DNA of 54,114 bases from an uncultured Eubacteriales bacterium (GCA_900548115.1 URJL01000010.1:1-54114), one strand, 5' to 3'; positions 16,615 to 25,696 are shown, numbered from the stretch's first letter. Made by a program: numbers and translations. The notes: generated by a model from the letters alone, not told the origin.

Positions 16615-17216
16615 GATTCAAAGACCTCCGTTTCATCGGGTTTTTCGGCGTTTTGCGCCCGAACGAGCGCTTCACGCTTTTTGAAAATGCGCGGGAAGGT
16701 GATAAAAATCACGGTCGCCGTGATGAGTCCCGCGGTGAGATCGGCAATTCCTTCGGAAAGATAAACTCCGTAAAAGCCGAGAAAATGCGTCAGAATAAAG
16801 CAAAGCGGAATCAGAATGACCACCTTGCGTGTGACGGCGAGCAGCAGTGCGTCGCGCGCCTGCCCCAGCGCCACGTTGATATTTTGCAGCGTCATTTGAA
16901 CAAAGAACATGATCGAGCCGAACAAAAACGCGGGACAGTAGCGCACGACGATCGCGCGCACCTCGTCGCTTGCCGAGACCGATCAGCGACGAAAACGCCT
17001 CCAAAATCAGCGTGATGGGCAAAACGATTCCGAGCGCGGCAAGCGCGTACATGCGTACATGCCGTGCGAGGCGATTTTGGCGACATACATGCGGTCGACG
17101 ATGTTGTATAAAAAGGTGATCAGCTGTGCGATGACGGCAGGGAAGCTGAGACGCAGTACGAGCGGAAGAATTTTTCCCGTGCCGAGCTCTTTCGTAATGT
17201 CTTTTTTGTTATTCAT
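16611..17216 (-). pseudogene. MATE family efflux transporter, internally deleted remnant
   Basis: The first 50 codons from 17216 read as a good MATE N-terminus (KILPLVLRLSFPAVIAQL, FLYNIVDRMYVAKI). The frame then breaks in a duplicated CATGCGTA stretch near 17045-17060. A second frame continues with GMYALAALGIVLPITLILEAFSSLIG, and another frame (to 16611) carries the C-terminal part with LQNINVALGQARDALLLAVTRKV. Only about 200 of the usual 440-460 codons remain, so helices of the middle are missing. The ribosome binding site AAAGGA is intact, and the gene follows lysR by 26 bases. Confidence 0.85.
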
Positions 17217-17242
17217 AAAGTTCCTTTAATTTTCCGTTCGGC

Positions 17243-18175
17243 TCAGTTTTCGCGGTTTTCCGAGAATACGGAAGCAAAATCGCTCCTTTTCGAGAGGATT
17301 TTTACTTCCTCCACAAAGGAAAGCACGTCGGGCGGGGCATTCTCGGCGTACAAAAGACCGAACGGAATGCTGTAATTCCAATCGACGGGAATCGTTATAA
17401 GTCCCGGGTGTACCTGCTTCCAGCATTCGATGGTGAGAAGAACGTTTCCTGTTTCGGCACAGCGGTTAAAGACCGAAAGGTCGTAAAACTGCGGCGTATC
17501 TTCGATATGAATCTGCGGATGGTTGGTCTGAAGATCGTGCCGCAAAAAATCGTTGACGCCCGAATCCCCCCGGCGCACCATCATCAGCGTTTCCCCGTAA
17601 AGATCGGAAACCGAAAGAAGCTTCTTTTGCGCAAGTCGGTGTCCGCGGGGGACGGCGACCATTTTTCGATAGCGTCCGAGGGGGAGAAAACGGCAGAGTG
17701 AAAGCCACGCGCGCGAATCGCAAACGCCGATCAGAAAGTCGAATTTCTCGCCGAGCTTGCGAATTTCCGAAAGGATTCCGTCGCAGTTGTCCTCAAAGGG
17801 AACAAGATGCAGCTTGTAATCGGGAAATTTTGCGTTTACACGATACCAAATGTCCATAAACGGCTTTGCGGGATTCAGAAGCGAGGTGCCGACGCAGAAG
17901 GTAGTGTCGTAACGGCTCTCCGCCGCTTTTGCCTCGGCGATCGTTTTTTTTGCGTAATCGATCATGAATTTTGCATCGCGAAGCACGACCTCGCCCGCAG
18001 GGGTCAGAACCGCGCCCGTCGTGGTGCGCCGTAAAAGCTTGACGTCCAGCTGTTTTTCGAGTGTGTTGATCTGCTTCATGACGGCGGTCGGCGAAAGAAA
18101 CAGCCGCTCGGAGGCTTTGGTGAAGCTTCCGTCCTCGGCGACGGCGATAAAGGTGTCCAAAAGAGGACTGTACAA
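17243..18175 (-). CDS. LysR-family transcriptional regulator
   Basis: A 310-residue regulator with an N-terminal winged helix-turn-helix (about 1-60, FTKASERLFLSPTAVMKQIN) and a periplasmic-binding-like effector domain. The start is TTG at 18175; GGGAGGA sits 7 bases before it and no ATG is better placed. Its promoter is full consensus, and a perfect palindrome covers the expected transcription start, which suggests autorepression. Downstream on the same strand are the MATE remnant, DUF3737 and the lyase; divergently lie remnants of a flavodoxin, a carboxymuconolactone decarboxylase and a cyclophilin-like gene, probably its former targets. Confidence 0.9.
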   Translation of the reverse strand: MYSPLLDTFIAVAEDGSFTKASERLFLSPTAVMKQINTLEKQLDVKLLRRTTTGAVLTPAGEVVLRDAKFMIDYAKKTIAEAKAAESRYDTTFCVGTSLLNPAKPFMDIWYRVNAKFPDYKLHLVPFEDNCDGILSEIRKLGEKFDFLIGVCDSRAWLSLCRFLPLGRYRKMVAVPRGHRLAQKKLLSVSDLYGETLMMVRRGDSGVNDFLRHDLQTNHPQIHIEDTPQFYDLSVFNRCAETGNVLLTIECWKQVHPGLITIPVDWNYSIPFGLLYAENAPPDVLSFVEEVKILSKRSDFASVFSENREN

Positions 18176-18194
18176 GATCGGTTCCTCCCTTCTC

Positions 18195-18215
18195 GTATAA
18201 ACTCACAGTTTATAC
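18195..18215. promoter_or_regulatory. Perfect palindrome, likely LysR operator
   Basis: GTATAAACT-CAC-AGTTTATAC, nine bases each side of a 3-base centre. It lies directly downstream of the lysR -10 box and covers the expected transcription start, as expected for autoregulation. It lies 80 bases before the divergent flavodoxin remnant. Confidence 0.65.
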
Positions 18216-18216
18216 T

Positions 18217-18245
18217 ATTATACCACATCGGATATTCCCTGTCAA
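18217..18245 (-). promoter_or_regulatory. Consensus promoter of the lysR unit
   Basis: Read leftward: TTGACA (18245-18240), 17 bases, TATAAT (18222-18217). Both boxes match the sigma-A consensus fully. Confidence 0.85.
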
Positions 18246-18294
18246 GAACTTTTGTGTTACAATAAGCGTGTAAATAAGAAAACGGGAGGAAAAA

Positions 18295-18803
18295 ATGAGC
18301 AAAGCGCTTGTCGCTTATTATTCCCGCGCGGGCGAGAATTACGTAAGTGGACAGATAAAAACCTTGAAAAAGGGAAATACCAAGCTTGCGGCGGAGGTGA
18401 TCGCCGGCTTCTGCAAGCCGATCTTTTCGAAATAAGACAAAAAGCTCCGTATTCGGAAAAGTATAACGAATGCACCGACGAAGCGCTTCGCAATCGGAAA
18501 AGCGGCGCGCGTCCGCCCCTTGCGGTATATCCGAAAAGTTTACAAGAATACGACACGGTCTTTCTCGGCTATCCCAATTATTGGGGCGGCGTTCCGATGG
18601 CGGTCTGTACTTTTCTCGAAAAGTGCTCCCTTGCGGGCAAGACCGTCCGTCCCTTCTGTACCCACGAGGGGAGCGGTCTCGGACACAGCCTTGCGGATAT
18701 CCGCGCACTTTGTCCCGATTCGGTCATAACCGAGGGTATCGCGATTTTCGGAAGCGACCCGCTTTCCGAAAAAGATAAAATCGGAAAACGCGCTGTATCG
18801 TGA
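18295..18803 (+). pseudogene. Flavodoxin-like gene broken by a frameshift
   Basis: From ATG at 18295 (GGGAGG upstream) the frame encodes MSKALVAYYSRAGENYVSG, the flavin-phosphate loop region of small flavodoxins, and then stops at about 18435. From about 18405 the correct continuation (LLQADLFEIRQKAPYSEKY, then FLGYPNYWGGVPMAVCTFLE) lies in a neighbouring frame to 18803. A shift of one base near GCCGGCTTCTGC explains this. All later flavodoxin motifs are well kept, so the loss looks recent, unless it is an assembly error. Confidence 0.8.
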
Positions 18804-18918
18804 CGGTAGTCGCGCTCATGGCGCAGGGGATCACCGATTCTTCGCTGAAATATCCTCTGCAAAACGCCAAATCGAACGGCGTTTCGCAAAAGGAGATCGC
18901 CGCCGTCATTACCCACGC
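18795..18918 (+). pseudogene. Carboxymuconolactone decarboxylase fragment
   Basis: About 40 codons encode VALMAQGITDSSLKYPLQNA and GVSQKEIAAVITHAA, typical of the core of AhpD/carboxymuconolactone decarboxylase-like proteins. The family normally continues FYAGWPKAW, but here the text breaks off and merges into the next fragment. The N-terminal part is also missing. A deletion has joined it to the flavodoxin on one side and the cyclophilin-like remnant on the other. Confidence 0.7.
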
Positions 18919-19074
18919 GGCGATTTTGCCCTTTACAAGCCGTGGGGCAATTTGGCGCTGTTTTATAAAGACGGAAGCTTTTCCTCCGATCTTTTATACC
19001 TCGGAAAGATCGAAGCGGGAGCGGAATATGTTTTCGAGCTTTCGGGCAAGATAAAAACGGAGCTTTTGCCTTAA
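18919..19074 (+). pseudogene. Cyclophilin-like protein, C-terminal fragment
   Basis: In the frame ending with TAA at 19072-19074 the sequence encodes GDFALYKPWGNLALFYKDG and YLGKIEAGAEYVFELSGK, which resemble the C-terminal part of small bacterial cyclophilin-like proteins often found with flavodoxin and decarboxylase genes beside LysR. The first half is absent and no start codon with a binding site is seen. Confidence 0.6.
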
Positions 19075-19090
19075 CCAATTCGAATATAGA

Positions 19091-19131
19091 AAAACGCCGC
19101 GTTTTCTTCATCGGAAAACGCGGCGTTTTTT
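19091..19131. terminator. Bidirectional terminator
   Basis: A perfect 16-bp stem AAAACGCCGCGTTTTC with its complement (19091-19106 with 19114-19129), a 7-base loop and a T run to 19131. It ends the decayed rightward unit and can end the leftward ABC exporter genes. Confidence 0.85.
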
Positions 19132-19155
19132 GCCTTTTGGGCGATATTTATAAAA

Positions 19156-20919
19156 TCAGGACGGCTGAAACTGGCTGTTGTAAAGATCGCTGTAAAACCC
19201 GCCCTTTTTCAAAAGCTCGTCGTGACTGCCCGATTCGACGATGTTTCCGTCCTTCATAACCAGAATGACCGTCGCGTCACGAATGGTGGAAAGGCGGTGC
19301 GCCACGATAAAGCTTGTGCGTCCCCGCATAAGCGTTTCAAACGCCTCTTGGATCCGCAGTTCGGTGCGGGTGTCGATACTCGAGGTCGCTTCGTCCAGGA
19401 TCAGCATCGGCGGCAGGCACAGCATGACGCGGGCGATACACAAAAGCTGTTTTTGCCCCTGACTGAGCGCGTCGGCGCTCAAAACGGTATCCAAGCCGTT
19501 CGGAAGCTGACGAATAAAGTGCCAGCAGTGCGATTCTTTTGCGGCGGCGATGACCTCTTCATCGGTCGCGTCAGGTTTTCCGAAGCGGATGTTGTCCCGC
19601 ACGGTCCCGCCCTTGAGCCATGTTTCCTGCAGGACCATTCCGAAGCTTTGGCGCAGACTGTGGCGCGAGATATCTTTTATGCTCGTTCCGTCAATCTTAA
19701 TATCGCCGCTGTCGGTGTCGTAAAAACGCATAAGAAGATTGATAAGCGTCGTTTTTCCGCATCCGGTCGGACCGACGATGGCAATGCGTGTGCCGGGCTT
19801 TGCCGAAAGTGAAAGGTGCTCGAGAAGCTTGCGGCTCTTATCGTAGCTGAAGCAAACGTCGCAAAGATCGATCTGTCCTTTAACCTCCGAGAGAGACTTA
19901 TTGGCGTCGGGCGTTTCCTCCGCTTCGTCCAAAAGATCGAAAATGCGCGTCGAGCAGGCAAGGGCATTCTGCAATTCGGTTACGACCGAGCTTATGTCGT
20001 TAAAGGGCTTCATATACTGGTTGGCATAGGAAAGCAGTACCGTAAGTCCGCCGACCGTAAGCGTCCCGCCGGGGATCAGAAGCACGCCCAGAAGCGCGAC
20101 GGCGGCATAGATGATATTGTTGACAAAGCGCGTCGAGGGATTGGTAAGACTGCTGTAGAAGGTTGCCTGTTCCGAGGTCGCCATCAACTCTTTGTTCACA
20201 TCGGCAAAACGCGCTTTGGCGCGCTCTTCGTACCCGAAGGCCTTTATGACCTTTTGACCGCTCATGAATTCGTCGATGAGCGCGGTCTGTTTTCCTCGGA
20301 TCTCGCTTTGCTTGCGGAAAAGGCGATAGGATTTTCGCGAAATAAAGCGGGCGACAAGAAAACTTAAAGGTGTCAGAAGAATGACCAAAAGCGATACGAA
20401 CAGGTTTTTGGAAAACATGAAAACAAGCGTTACGATGACCGTCACAACACCCGAAAACAGCTGGGTAAAGCCGAGAAGAAGACCGTCGGAAAGCGTGTCG
20501 GCGTCGGTGATGACGCGGCTTACGATATCGCCCGAGCTGTGTGCGTCAAGATAGGAAAGGGGAAGCTTTTGAATATGACGGATCGCCTTTCCGCGCAGCT
20601 CTTCGACAATGCGGTAGGTCATGCGGTTGTTGATGAGGTTCATGACAAAGGTACACAGCGCCGAGACCGATGCAAGGAGAAGAATGCGCGAGAGATAATA
20701 GGACATTCCCGCAAAATTTACGTTTCCCTTCTCGATGATATTGTCGATCGCGTCGCCGAACAGAATCGGAACATAAAGCTGTAAGATCACGGCGGCGCCC
20801 GCAAGCAAAAGACTTGCGATCAGAAAGAAGAAATGCTTTTTCAAAAGCGGCAAAAGGCGGGCAAGCGTGCCCTTGCTCTCTGCATTCGCACTCGCTGTTG
20901 CTTTTGTTTCGTTTTTCAT
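19156..20919 (-). CDS. ABC exporter half-transporter, second subunit
   Basis: A 587-residue fused permease-ATPase of the type I exporter (MDR/MsbA) family: six membrane helices in the first 320 residues, then an ATPase with Walker A VGPTGCGKTT near residue 380, signature LSQGQKQ, Walker B MLILDEATSSID and a switch His in VAHRLST. The catalytic Glu follows Walker B, so this site is probably competent. It overlaps the upstream half-transporter gene by 4 bases (ATGA), and the two should form a heterodimer. The exported substrate is unknown; such pairs handle lipids, drugs or peptides. Confidence 0.9.
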   Translation of the reverse strand: MKNETKATASANAESKGTLARLLPLLKKHFFFLIASLLLAGAAVILQLYVPILFGDAIDNIIEKGNVNFAGMSYYLSRILLLASVSALCTFVMNLINNRMTYRIVEELRGKAIRHIQKLPLSYLDAHSSGDIVSRVITDADTLSDGLLLGFTQLFSGVVTVIVTLVFMFSKNLFVSLLVILLTPLSFLVARFISRKSYRLFRKQSEIRGKQTALIDEFMSGQKVIKAFGYEERAKARFADVNKELMATSEQATFYSSLTNPSTRFVNNIIYAAVALLGVLLIPGGTLTVGGLTVLLSYANQYMKPFNDISSVVTELQNALACSTRIFDLLDEAEETPDANKSLSEVKGQIDLCDVCFSYDKSRKLLEHLSLSAKPGTRIAIVGPTGCGKTTLINLLMRFYDTDSGDIKIDGTSIKDISRHSLRQSFGMVLQETWLKGGTVRDNIRFGKPDATDEEVIAAAKESHCWHFIRQLPNGLDTVLSADALSQGQKQLLCIARVMLCLPPMLILDEATSSIDTRTELRIQEAFETLMRGRTSFIVAHRLSTIRDATVILVMKDGNIVESGSHDELLKKGGFYSDLYNSQFQPS

Positions 20920-22697
20920 ACGTTTTCTCCTCCTTTCTCCTCATCGTTTTCGGCGGTGTTTTCCTCTGCGGGCTTTTCGTCGGGAAACTGCGAGTAGTAA
21001 ATTCCGCGGTAGACCGCACAGCTCTTCATCAGCTCGTCGTGCGTGCCGACTCCCGAAAGAGCGCCGCCGTCGAGCACCAAAATCCGGTCGGACTGCTTTA
21101 CGCAGGCAATTCTCTGCGAGACAAGAAAGGTAGTCGGATGCCACGAAAGACGGCGGATCGCCTTGCGCAGCGCCGCGTCGGTAGCATAATCCAGCGCGCT
21201 CGAGCTGTCGTCCAGAATGAGGATATCCGGCTTTTTCACAAGGGCGCGTGCAATGGTAAGACGCTGTTTCTGACCGCCCGAAAGGTTGCGCCCGTTTTGC
21301 TCCAAATCAAAAGACAATTCGTCGGGCTTCCCTTTGACGACCTCATACGCCTGCGCCGCGTGAAGCGCCTCCCACAATTCTTCATCGGTCGCGTTTTCGT
21401 TGCCGTAACGCAGATTGTCCCGAATCGTTCCCGAAAACAGCTGCACTTTTTGCTGAACGACGCCGACTTTTTGGCAGAGTGCATCGCGTGAAAACGCTTC
21501 AATGGGTTTCCCGTAAAGCAAGACTTTTCCCTCGGTTGCGTCATAAAAGCGGCTGATCAGCGAAACAAGGGTGGATTTTCCGCTGCCCGTACCGCCGATA
21601 ATGCCGATCGTTTCGCCTGCGCCCGCGGAAAAAGAAATGTCCGTAAGGCTCGGCGCGCCCGCGCCGAAATAGGTGAAGGACACGTTTTGAAAATCGACGG
21701 CGGGTGCGTTTTCATTCGGCTTCTCTTTTTCGTCTGCCGACGAATACGTCATGTCGGGCGTAAGCTCCAATATTTTTTCCGTCCGCTTTGCGCAGGCAAG
21801 CGCCTTGTTCAGCGTGATGATGAGCGACGCAAGCTTGATGAGCTCGACGATGATCTGTAGCATGTAGTTGTAAAGCGCCACGACCTGACCTTGCAGAATT
21901 ACGCCGTCGTTTACCTGAAAGGACGCGGTTCGAATGACGACGACCGTCGCGATGTTGATCAAAACATACGTAAGCGGGTTCATCAGCGCCGAAAGCCGAC
22001 CGACAAAGAGGTTTAATCCCGTGAGCGCACGGTTGCTTTCATCAAATTCCTTTACCGATTCCTCCTCACGGCAAAAAGCGCGGATGACGCGCACACCGGT
22101 CAGGTTTTCGCGGGTCTGCGCCGTCACGCGGTCAAGTCCCGCTTGCGCCCTGCCGAAAAGGGGAATGCTCAAAAGCATTATGCCGAGAACCGCGACGAAC
22201 AAAATCGGAATGGTGACGGCAAAAACAAGGGCGCTTTTAAAATCGATGGTGAACGCCATGATCATGGCGCCGAATACGATAAACGGACTGCGCAAAAGAA
22301 GACGAAGCGCCATATTCAGCCCCGTCTGCACCTGATTTACATCGCCCGAAAGGCGTGTGATGAGCGTGTCGCTCCCGAGGCGGTCGAGCTGGGAAAAGGA
22401 CAGCGTTTCGATGTGGTCGAACAGCGCCTGCCGCAAAGCGCCCGCAAAGCCGATGCTTGCCTTGGCGGCAAAATACTGCGCCGTGACGCTGAAAAACAGC
22501 CCCGCCGCCGCCATCAAAAGAAGCGCGCCGAAATAGAGAAGAACGGTTTTTGTCTTTCCGACGACGGCGCCCGAATCGATCATCGCGGCGACGACAAGCG
22601 GCACCAAAAGATCGAAGATCGCCTCCGAAAGCTTGAAAAGCGGAGCGAGAATGCTCTCTTTTCGATACCGTTTTAAGTATACGGTGAGTTTTTTCAT
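20916..22697 (-). CDS. ABC exporter half-transporter, first subunit
   Basis: A 593-residue fused permease-ATPase with six helices and an ATPase: Walker A GGTGSGKST near residue 366, signature LSGGQKQ, and Walker B ILILDDSSSALD. The residue after Walker B is Asp where most exporters have the catalytic Glu, and the switch region reads VSQRI without the His. This makes it the degenerate site of a heterodimeric exporter, as in TM287/288- or BmrCD-like pairs. The start was placed at 22697, after GGAGA, instead of the upstream in-frame start at 22766. It is divergent from a LysR gene that may control it. Confidence 0.9.
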   Translation of the reverse strand: MKKLTVYLKRYRKESILAPLFKLSEAIFDLLVPLVVAAMIDSGAVVGKTKTVLLYFGALLLMAAAGLFFSVTAQYFAAKASIGFAGALRQALFDHIETLSFSQLDRLGSDTLITRLSGDVNQVQTGLNMALRLLLRSPFIVFGAMIMAFTIDFKSALVFAVTIPILFVAVLGIMLLSIPLFGRAQAGLDRVTAQTRENLTGVRVIRAFCREEESVKEFDESNRALTGLNLFVGRLSALMNPLTYVLINIATVVVIRTASFQVNDGVILQGQVVALYNYMLQIIVELIKLASLIITLNKALACAKRTEKILELTPDMTYSSADEKEKPNENAPAVDFQNVSFTYFGAGAPSLTDISFSAGAGETIGIIGGTGSGKSTLVSLISRFYDATEGKVLLYGKPIEAFSRDALCQKVGVVQQKVQLFSGTIRDNLRYGNENATDEELWEALHAAQAYEVVKGKPDELSFDLEQNGRNLSGGQKQRLTIARALVKKPDILILDDSSSALDYATDAALRKAIRRLSWHPTTFLVSQRIACVKQSDRILVLDGGALSGVGTHDELMKSCAVYRGIYYSQFPDEKPAEENTAENDEEKGGENV

Positions 22698-22734
22698 TTT
22701 GGATTCTCCGTTTCCTTTTATTGTGTGTACGGTC

Positions 22735-22763
22735 TTGACAAGAATAGTATAATACAATATAAT
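22735..22763 (+). promoter_or_regulatory. Consensus promoter of the second LysR gene
   Basis: TTGACA (22735-22740), 17 bases, TATAAT (22758-22763), a full match to consensus. A weaker leftward promoter for the ABC genes (TTGATT-18-TACTAT) may overlap it in the same AT-rich interval. Confidence 0.8.
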
Positions 22764-22780
22764 CAATATAGTATATATTG
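22764..22780. promoter_or_regulatory. Palindrome in the lysR/ABC intergenic region, candidate operator
   Basis: CAATATA-GTA-TATATTG, a perfect inverted repeat directly after the -10 box of the LysR promoter. It has the size and the T-N11-A style of a LysR binding site, but the interval is very AT-rich, so chance is possible. Confidence 0.5.
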
Positions 22781-22823
22781 TTTTTATATCAAATCAATAC
22801 AATTTTTGTATAGGAGAGAAAAA

Positions 22824-23684
22824 ATGGAACTGCGGCAACTGGAATATTTCTGCGCGATCGTCGAGACGGGAAGCGTGAGCGGTGCGGCGCGCAAACTGAA
22901 CATGTCTCAACCGCCGCTGAGCTATCAGCTGAAGCAACTGGAAAGCGAGCTTTGCGTAATGCTCCTTTCGCGCACGGGAAAGGGCTGCGAGCTGACCGAG
23001 GCGGGAAGGCTTTTGTACGAGCGCGCGCGAAGTCTTCTCGATTACGCACGGTCGACCCGTCTCGAGGTAACCGAAACGGGCAAAAAGCGCGTTCTTCGCC
23101 TCGGTATCACCTCATCGACCGCCGCAACGATCCTTCCCTATATTTCCCGTTTTACAAAGCGCTATCCCGATGTAAACTTTGAGGTGCGCGACGGAACGAC
23201 CTTTTCGCTTTTGTCGTTTGTTTTGGAGGGGATCTTGGATATATCGGTCGCCCGAACGCCGATGAACCGCGATGAGGTCGATTCGTTCGTTTTGAAAAAA
23301 GAGCCGATGATTGCGGTATCGCCCGCCTATTTGCGTTTCGACGGCGAAAAAGCGACTCTTGCCGATCTTTCGCACGAGCCGCTGATACTTTATCGCCGTT
23401 ATGAGGAGCTGATCTTGCGCGCTTTTTCCGAAAAAGGGCTTACGCCCGATGTTTTCTGCGTGTGCGACGACGCGCGCGACGCGCTTTTGTGGGTGAGAGA
23501 GGGACTTGCGACCGCAGTATTTCCCCGATCGATGGAGAGCCTGTGCGAGTCGCTTCGCGTCCGATGCGTCGAAGAGAAAAAGCTCGAGACCGAAATCGTG
23601 CTGATTTGGGAAAAGGAAAAGCGGCTTTCGCCCGTAGCGCGCGATTTTTTGCGTATCTGCCGCGGGGAGGAGAACAATGTGTGA
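22824..23684 (+). CDS. LysR-family transcriptional regulator
   Basis: A 286-residue regulator with the typical start MELRQLEYFCAIVETGSVSG, a winged helix-turn-helix (SGAARKLNMSQPPLSYQLKQ) and an effector domain. The start at 22824 follows AGGAG and fits the family length; the in-frame extension to 22725 crosses its own promoter. It is transcribed away from the ABC exporter pair, the usual arrangement for a LysR protein controlling its neighbours. Confidence 0.9.
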   Translation: MELRQLEYFCAIVETGSVSGAARKLNMSQPPLSYQLKQLESELCVMLLSRTGKGCELTEAGRLLYERARSLLDYARSTRLEVTETGKKRVLRLGITSSTAATILPYISRFTKRYPDVNFEVRDGTTFSLLSFVLEGILDISVARTPMNRDEVDSFVLKKEPMIAVSPAYLRFDGEKATLADLSHEPLILYRRYEELILRAFSEKGLTPDVFCVCDDARDALLWVREGLATAVFPRSMESLCESLRVRCVEEKKLETEIVLIWEKEKRLSPVARDFLRICRGEENNV

Positions 23685-23730
23685 ACCGTCCTCGGAACGA
23701 AAGACCGCTTGCCGTATATTCATGTGAGAA

Positions 23731-23763
23731 AACCGTCCGAAAAAGCTTTCGGACGGTTCTTTT
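23731..23763. terminator. Bidirectional terminator between lysR and the aro operon
   Basis: A 12-bp stem AACCGTCCGAAA with its complement (23731-23742 with 23747-23758), a 4-base loop, then CTTTTT on the right and TTTTC on the left strand. It separates the convergent lysR and aroF genes. Confidence 0.8.
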
Positions 23764-23765
23764 TG

Positions 23766-24794
23766 TCAAACAAGATCGGCAAGATCGTAAATCAGCTTTT
23801 CGGTCTTTTGCCAGCCGAGGCACGGGTCGGTGATGGATTTTCCGTAAACACCGCCGCCGACGGGCTGATTGCCGTCCTCGAGATAGCTCTCGACCATGAA
23901 GCCCTTGACGAGCTTTTTGATATCGCCGTTGTGTCGGCAGCTGTAAAGAACGTCCTTCATGATGCGGGGCTGCTGATCGAATTTCTTGCCCGAATTTGCA
24001 TGGTTGGTGTCGACGATGACCGACGGATAGGCAAGGTCGTGCTTTGCGTACTGTTCGCAAAGTCCTTCAAGGTCCTCGTAGTGATAATTCGGGTGCGAAC
24101 GGCCGTACAAGTCGACCGAGCCGCGGAGAATGGCATGAGTCAGCGGATTCCCCGTGCTCTCGACCTCCCAGCCGCGGTAGATGAAGGTGTGCGCATGCTG
24201 TCCCGCAATGATGGAATTCATCATGACCGAAATGTCGCCGCCCGTGGGATTTTTCATGCCGACGGGAACGGTAAGACCGCTTGCGGTAAGACGGTGCTGC
24301 TGATTTTCGGTCGAGCGCGCGCCGACGGCGACGTACGAAAGAAGATCGCTCAGATAGCGGTGATTTTCGGGATACAGCATTTCGTCCGCGCACGAAAAGC
24401 CGGTCTCTTCAATAGCGCGCATATGAATCTCACGGATGGCGACGATACCCTTTAACATGTCGGGCTTTTCGTTGGGATCGGGCTGGTGAAGCATTCCCTT
24501 GTAGCCGTCGCCCGTGGTGCGGGGCTTGTTGGTATAGATACGCGGGATGATGACGACCTTGTCCTTGACCTTTTCCTGAATGTCGCGCAGACGGAGAATA
24601 TATTCCATCACCGCATCCTCGCGATCGGCGGAACAGGGACCGATGATCAGCGCAAGCTTTCCGCTCTCGCCGGTGAAGACCTTGCGGATCTCCTCGTCGT
24701 TTTTTGCTTTTACGGCGGTAGCGTGCTCGGACAGGGGATACATGGCTTTTACATCCTGCGGAATGGGCAGCTTTCCGATAAATTTCATGTTCAT
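23766..24794 (-). CDS. aroF: 3-deoxy-7-phosphoheptulonate (DAHP) synthase, type I
   Basis: A 342-residue enzyme joining phosphoenolpyruvate and erythrose 4-phosphate, the first step of the shikimate pathway. Class I motifs are clear: LALIIGPCSADRED, RIYTNKPRTTGDGYKG, VGARSTENQQHR, and the metal-binding region VIVDTNHANSGKK. The length and the N-terminal extension match the AroF/G/H type, which is normally feedback-controlled; which amino acid is sensed cannot be told here. The start overlaps the tyrA stop (ATGA) with AGGAG 8 bases upstream. It is the last gene of the eight-gene operon. Confidence 0.95.
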   Translation of the reverse strand: MNMKFIGKLPIPQDVKAMYPLSEHATAVKAKNDEEIRKVFTGESGKLALIIGPCSADREDAVMEYILRLRDIQEKVKDKVVIIPRIYTNKPRTTGDGYKGMLHQPDPNEKPDMLKGIVAIREIHMRAIEETGFSCADEMLYPENHRYLSDLLSYVAVGARSTENQQHRLTASGLTVPVGMKNPTGGDISVMMNSIIAGQHAHTFIYRGWEVESTGNPLTHAILRGSVDLYGRSHPNYHYEDLEGLCEQYAKHDLAYPSVIVDTNHANSGKKFDQQPRIMKDVLYSCRHNGDIKKLVKGFMVESYLEDGNQPVGGGVYGKSITDPCLGWQKTEKLIYDLADLV

Positions 24795-25696
24795 TTGCGG
24801 TTCTCCTTTTCGATTATACTTTGCGGAGTTTCGGTTACGGGCTTGTCAAACAATGCGCGGCGCGCGGTCGAACGGCGCATCATGTCGCGCAGTCCCTCAC
24901 GGTCGCCCTTTTTCAAAAGATCGCGCATGCGGGTGATCTCGTCGATAAACAGATCCATCTGCGCAAGAAGCTTTTCTTTGTTCAGCAAAAAAAGCTCGCT
25001 CCACATCTCGTCGTTTATTCGTGCGATACGGGTAAGGTCGCGGAATGAGTCGCCCGTGTAGGCGGTCATGTGCTCGCTGTCGCGGCAGGTCATAAGTGCG
25101 ACGGCAATACAGTGGGTCAGCTGGGAAAGATAAGCGATCATCTCGTCGTGCGTATCGACGTCCAGCTCCGCGATCTGCGCAAAACCCAAAATTTCGCCGA
25201 GATCCCTTGCCGTTGCAAGACCTTCGGCAGTGTTGCAGGCAGTGGGGACGATGATGTAGTTTGCCTGATCGAAAGCGACGCCCTCGCTCATGACGATGCC
25301 GCTGCCCTCGCGTCCCGCCATCGGGTGGACGGCGACAAATTCAAGATCGGAGCGGAGCATTTCCTGGACCTGTCCGACAACGCCGCCTTTGACACCGGTG
25401 ACATCGGTGATCAGGGCGCCTTGCGAAAGACGGTATTGGTTCCGTTCGATCCACGAAAGAAGAATGTGCGGATGCAATGCACAGATGACGATATCGGCTT
25501 GCTTTAAAAGTTCGTCGGTCGGCTCGGTATTGCCTTTTTCGATGTAATGCTTGCGAAGGGCATAATCAAGATCGGCGCTGTCTTTCGTAATGCCGAATAC
25601 GCGGTATCCCTTGCCCGACAAAATGCGGGCATAGGCGGCACCCATGACGCCGAGTCCGACGATTAAAAATTTGGTTTCCTTATTGATCGTTCTCAT
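24791..25696 (-). CDS. tyrA: Prephenate dehydrogenase
   Basis: A 301-residue enzyme oxidising prephenate to 4-hydroxyphenylpyruvate on the way to tyrosine. The N-terminal dinucleotide fold has LIVGLGVMGAAYARIL, and the substrate region has ITDVTGVKG and HPMAGREGSG. The length fits the monofunctional form without chorismate mutase or ACT domain; chorismate mutase is supplied by the pheA product. It starts inside the end of aroA (17-base overlap) behind GGAG. Confidence 0.93.
   Translation of the reverse strand: MRTINKETKFLIVGLGVMGAAYARILSGKGYRVFGITKDSADLDYALRKHYIEKGNTEPTDELLKQADIVICALHPHILLSWIERNQYRLSQGALITDVTGVKGGVVGQVQEMLRSDLEFVAVHPMAGREGSGIVMSEGVAFDQANYIIVPTACNTAEGLATARDLGEILGFAQIAELDVDTHDEMIAYLSQLTHCIAVALMTCRDSEHMTAYTGDSFRDLTRIARINDEMWSELFLLNKEKLLAQMDLFIDEITRMRDLLKKGDREGLRDMMRRSTARRALFDKPVTETPQSIIEKENRK

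Noticed and set aside
18252..18803. 183-codon open frame as an intact flavodoxin gene
   Set aside because: Its first 50 codons are not flavodoxin-like and have no good start; the true N-terminus lies in another frame from 18295, so the gene is frameshifted.
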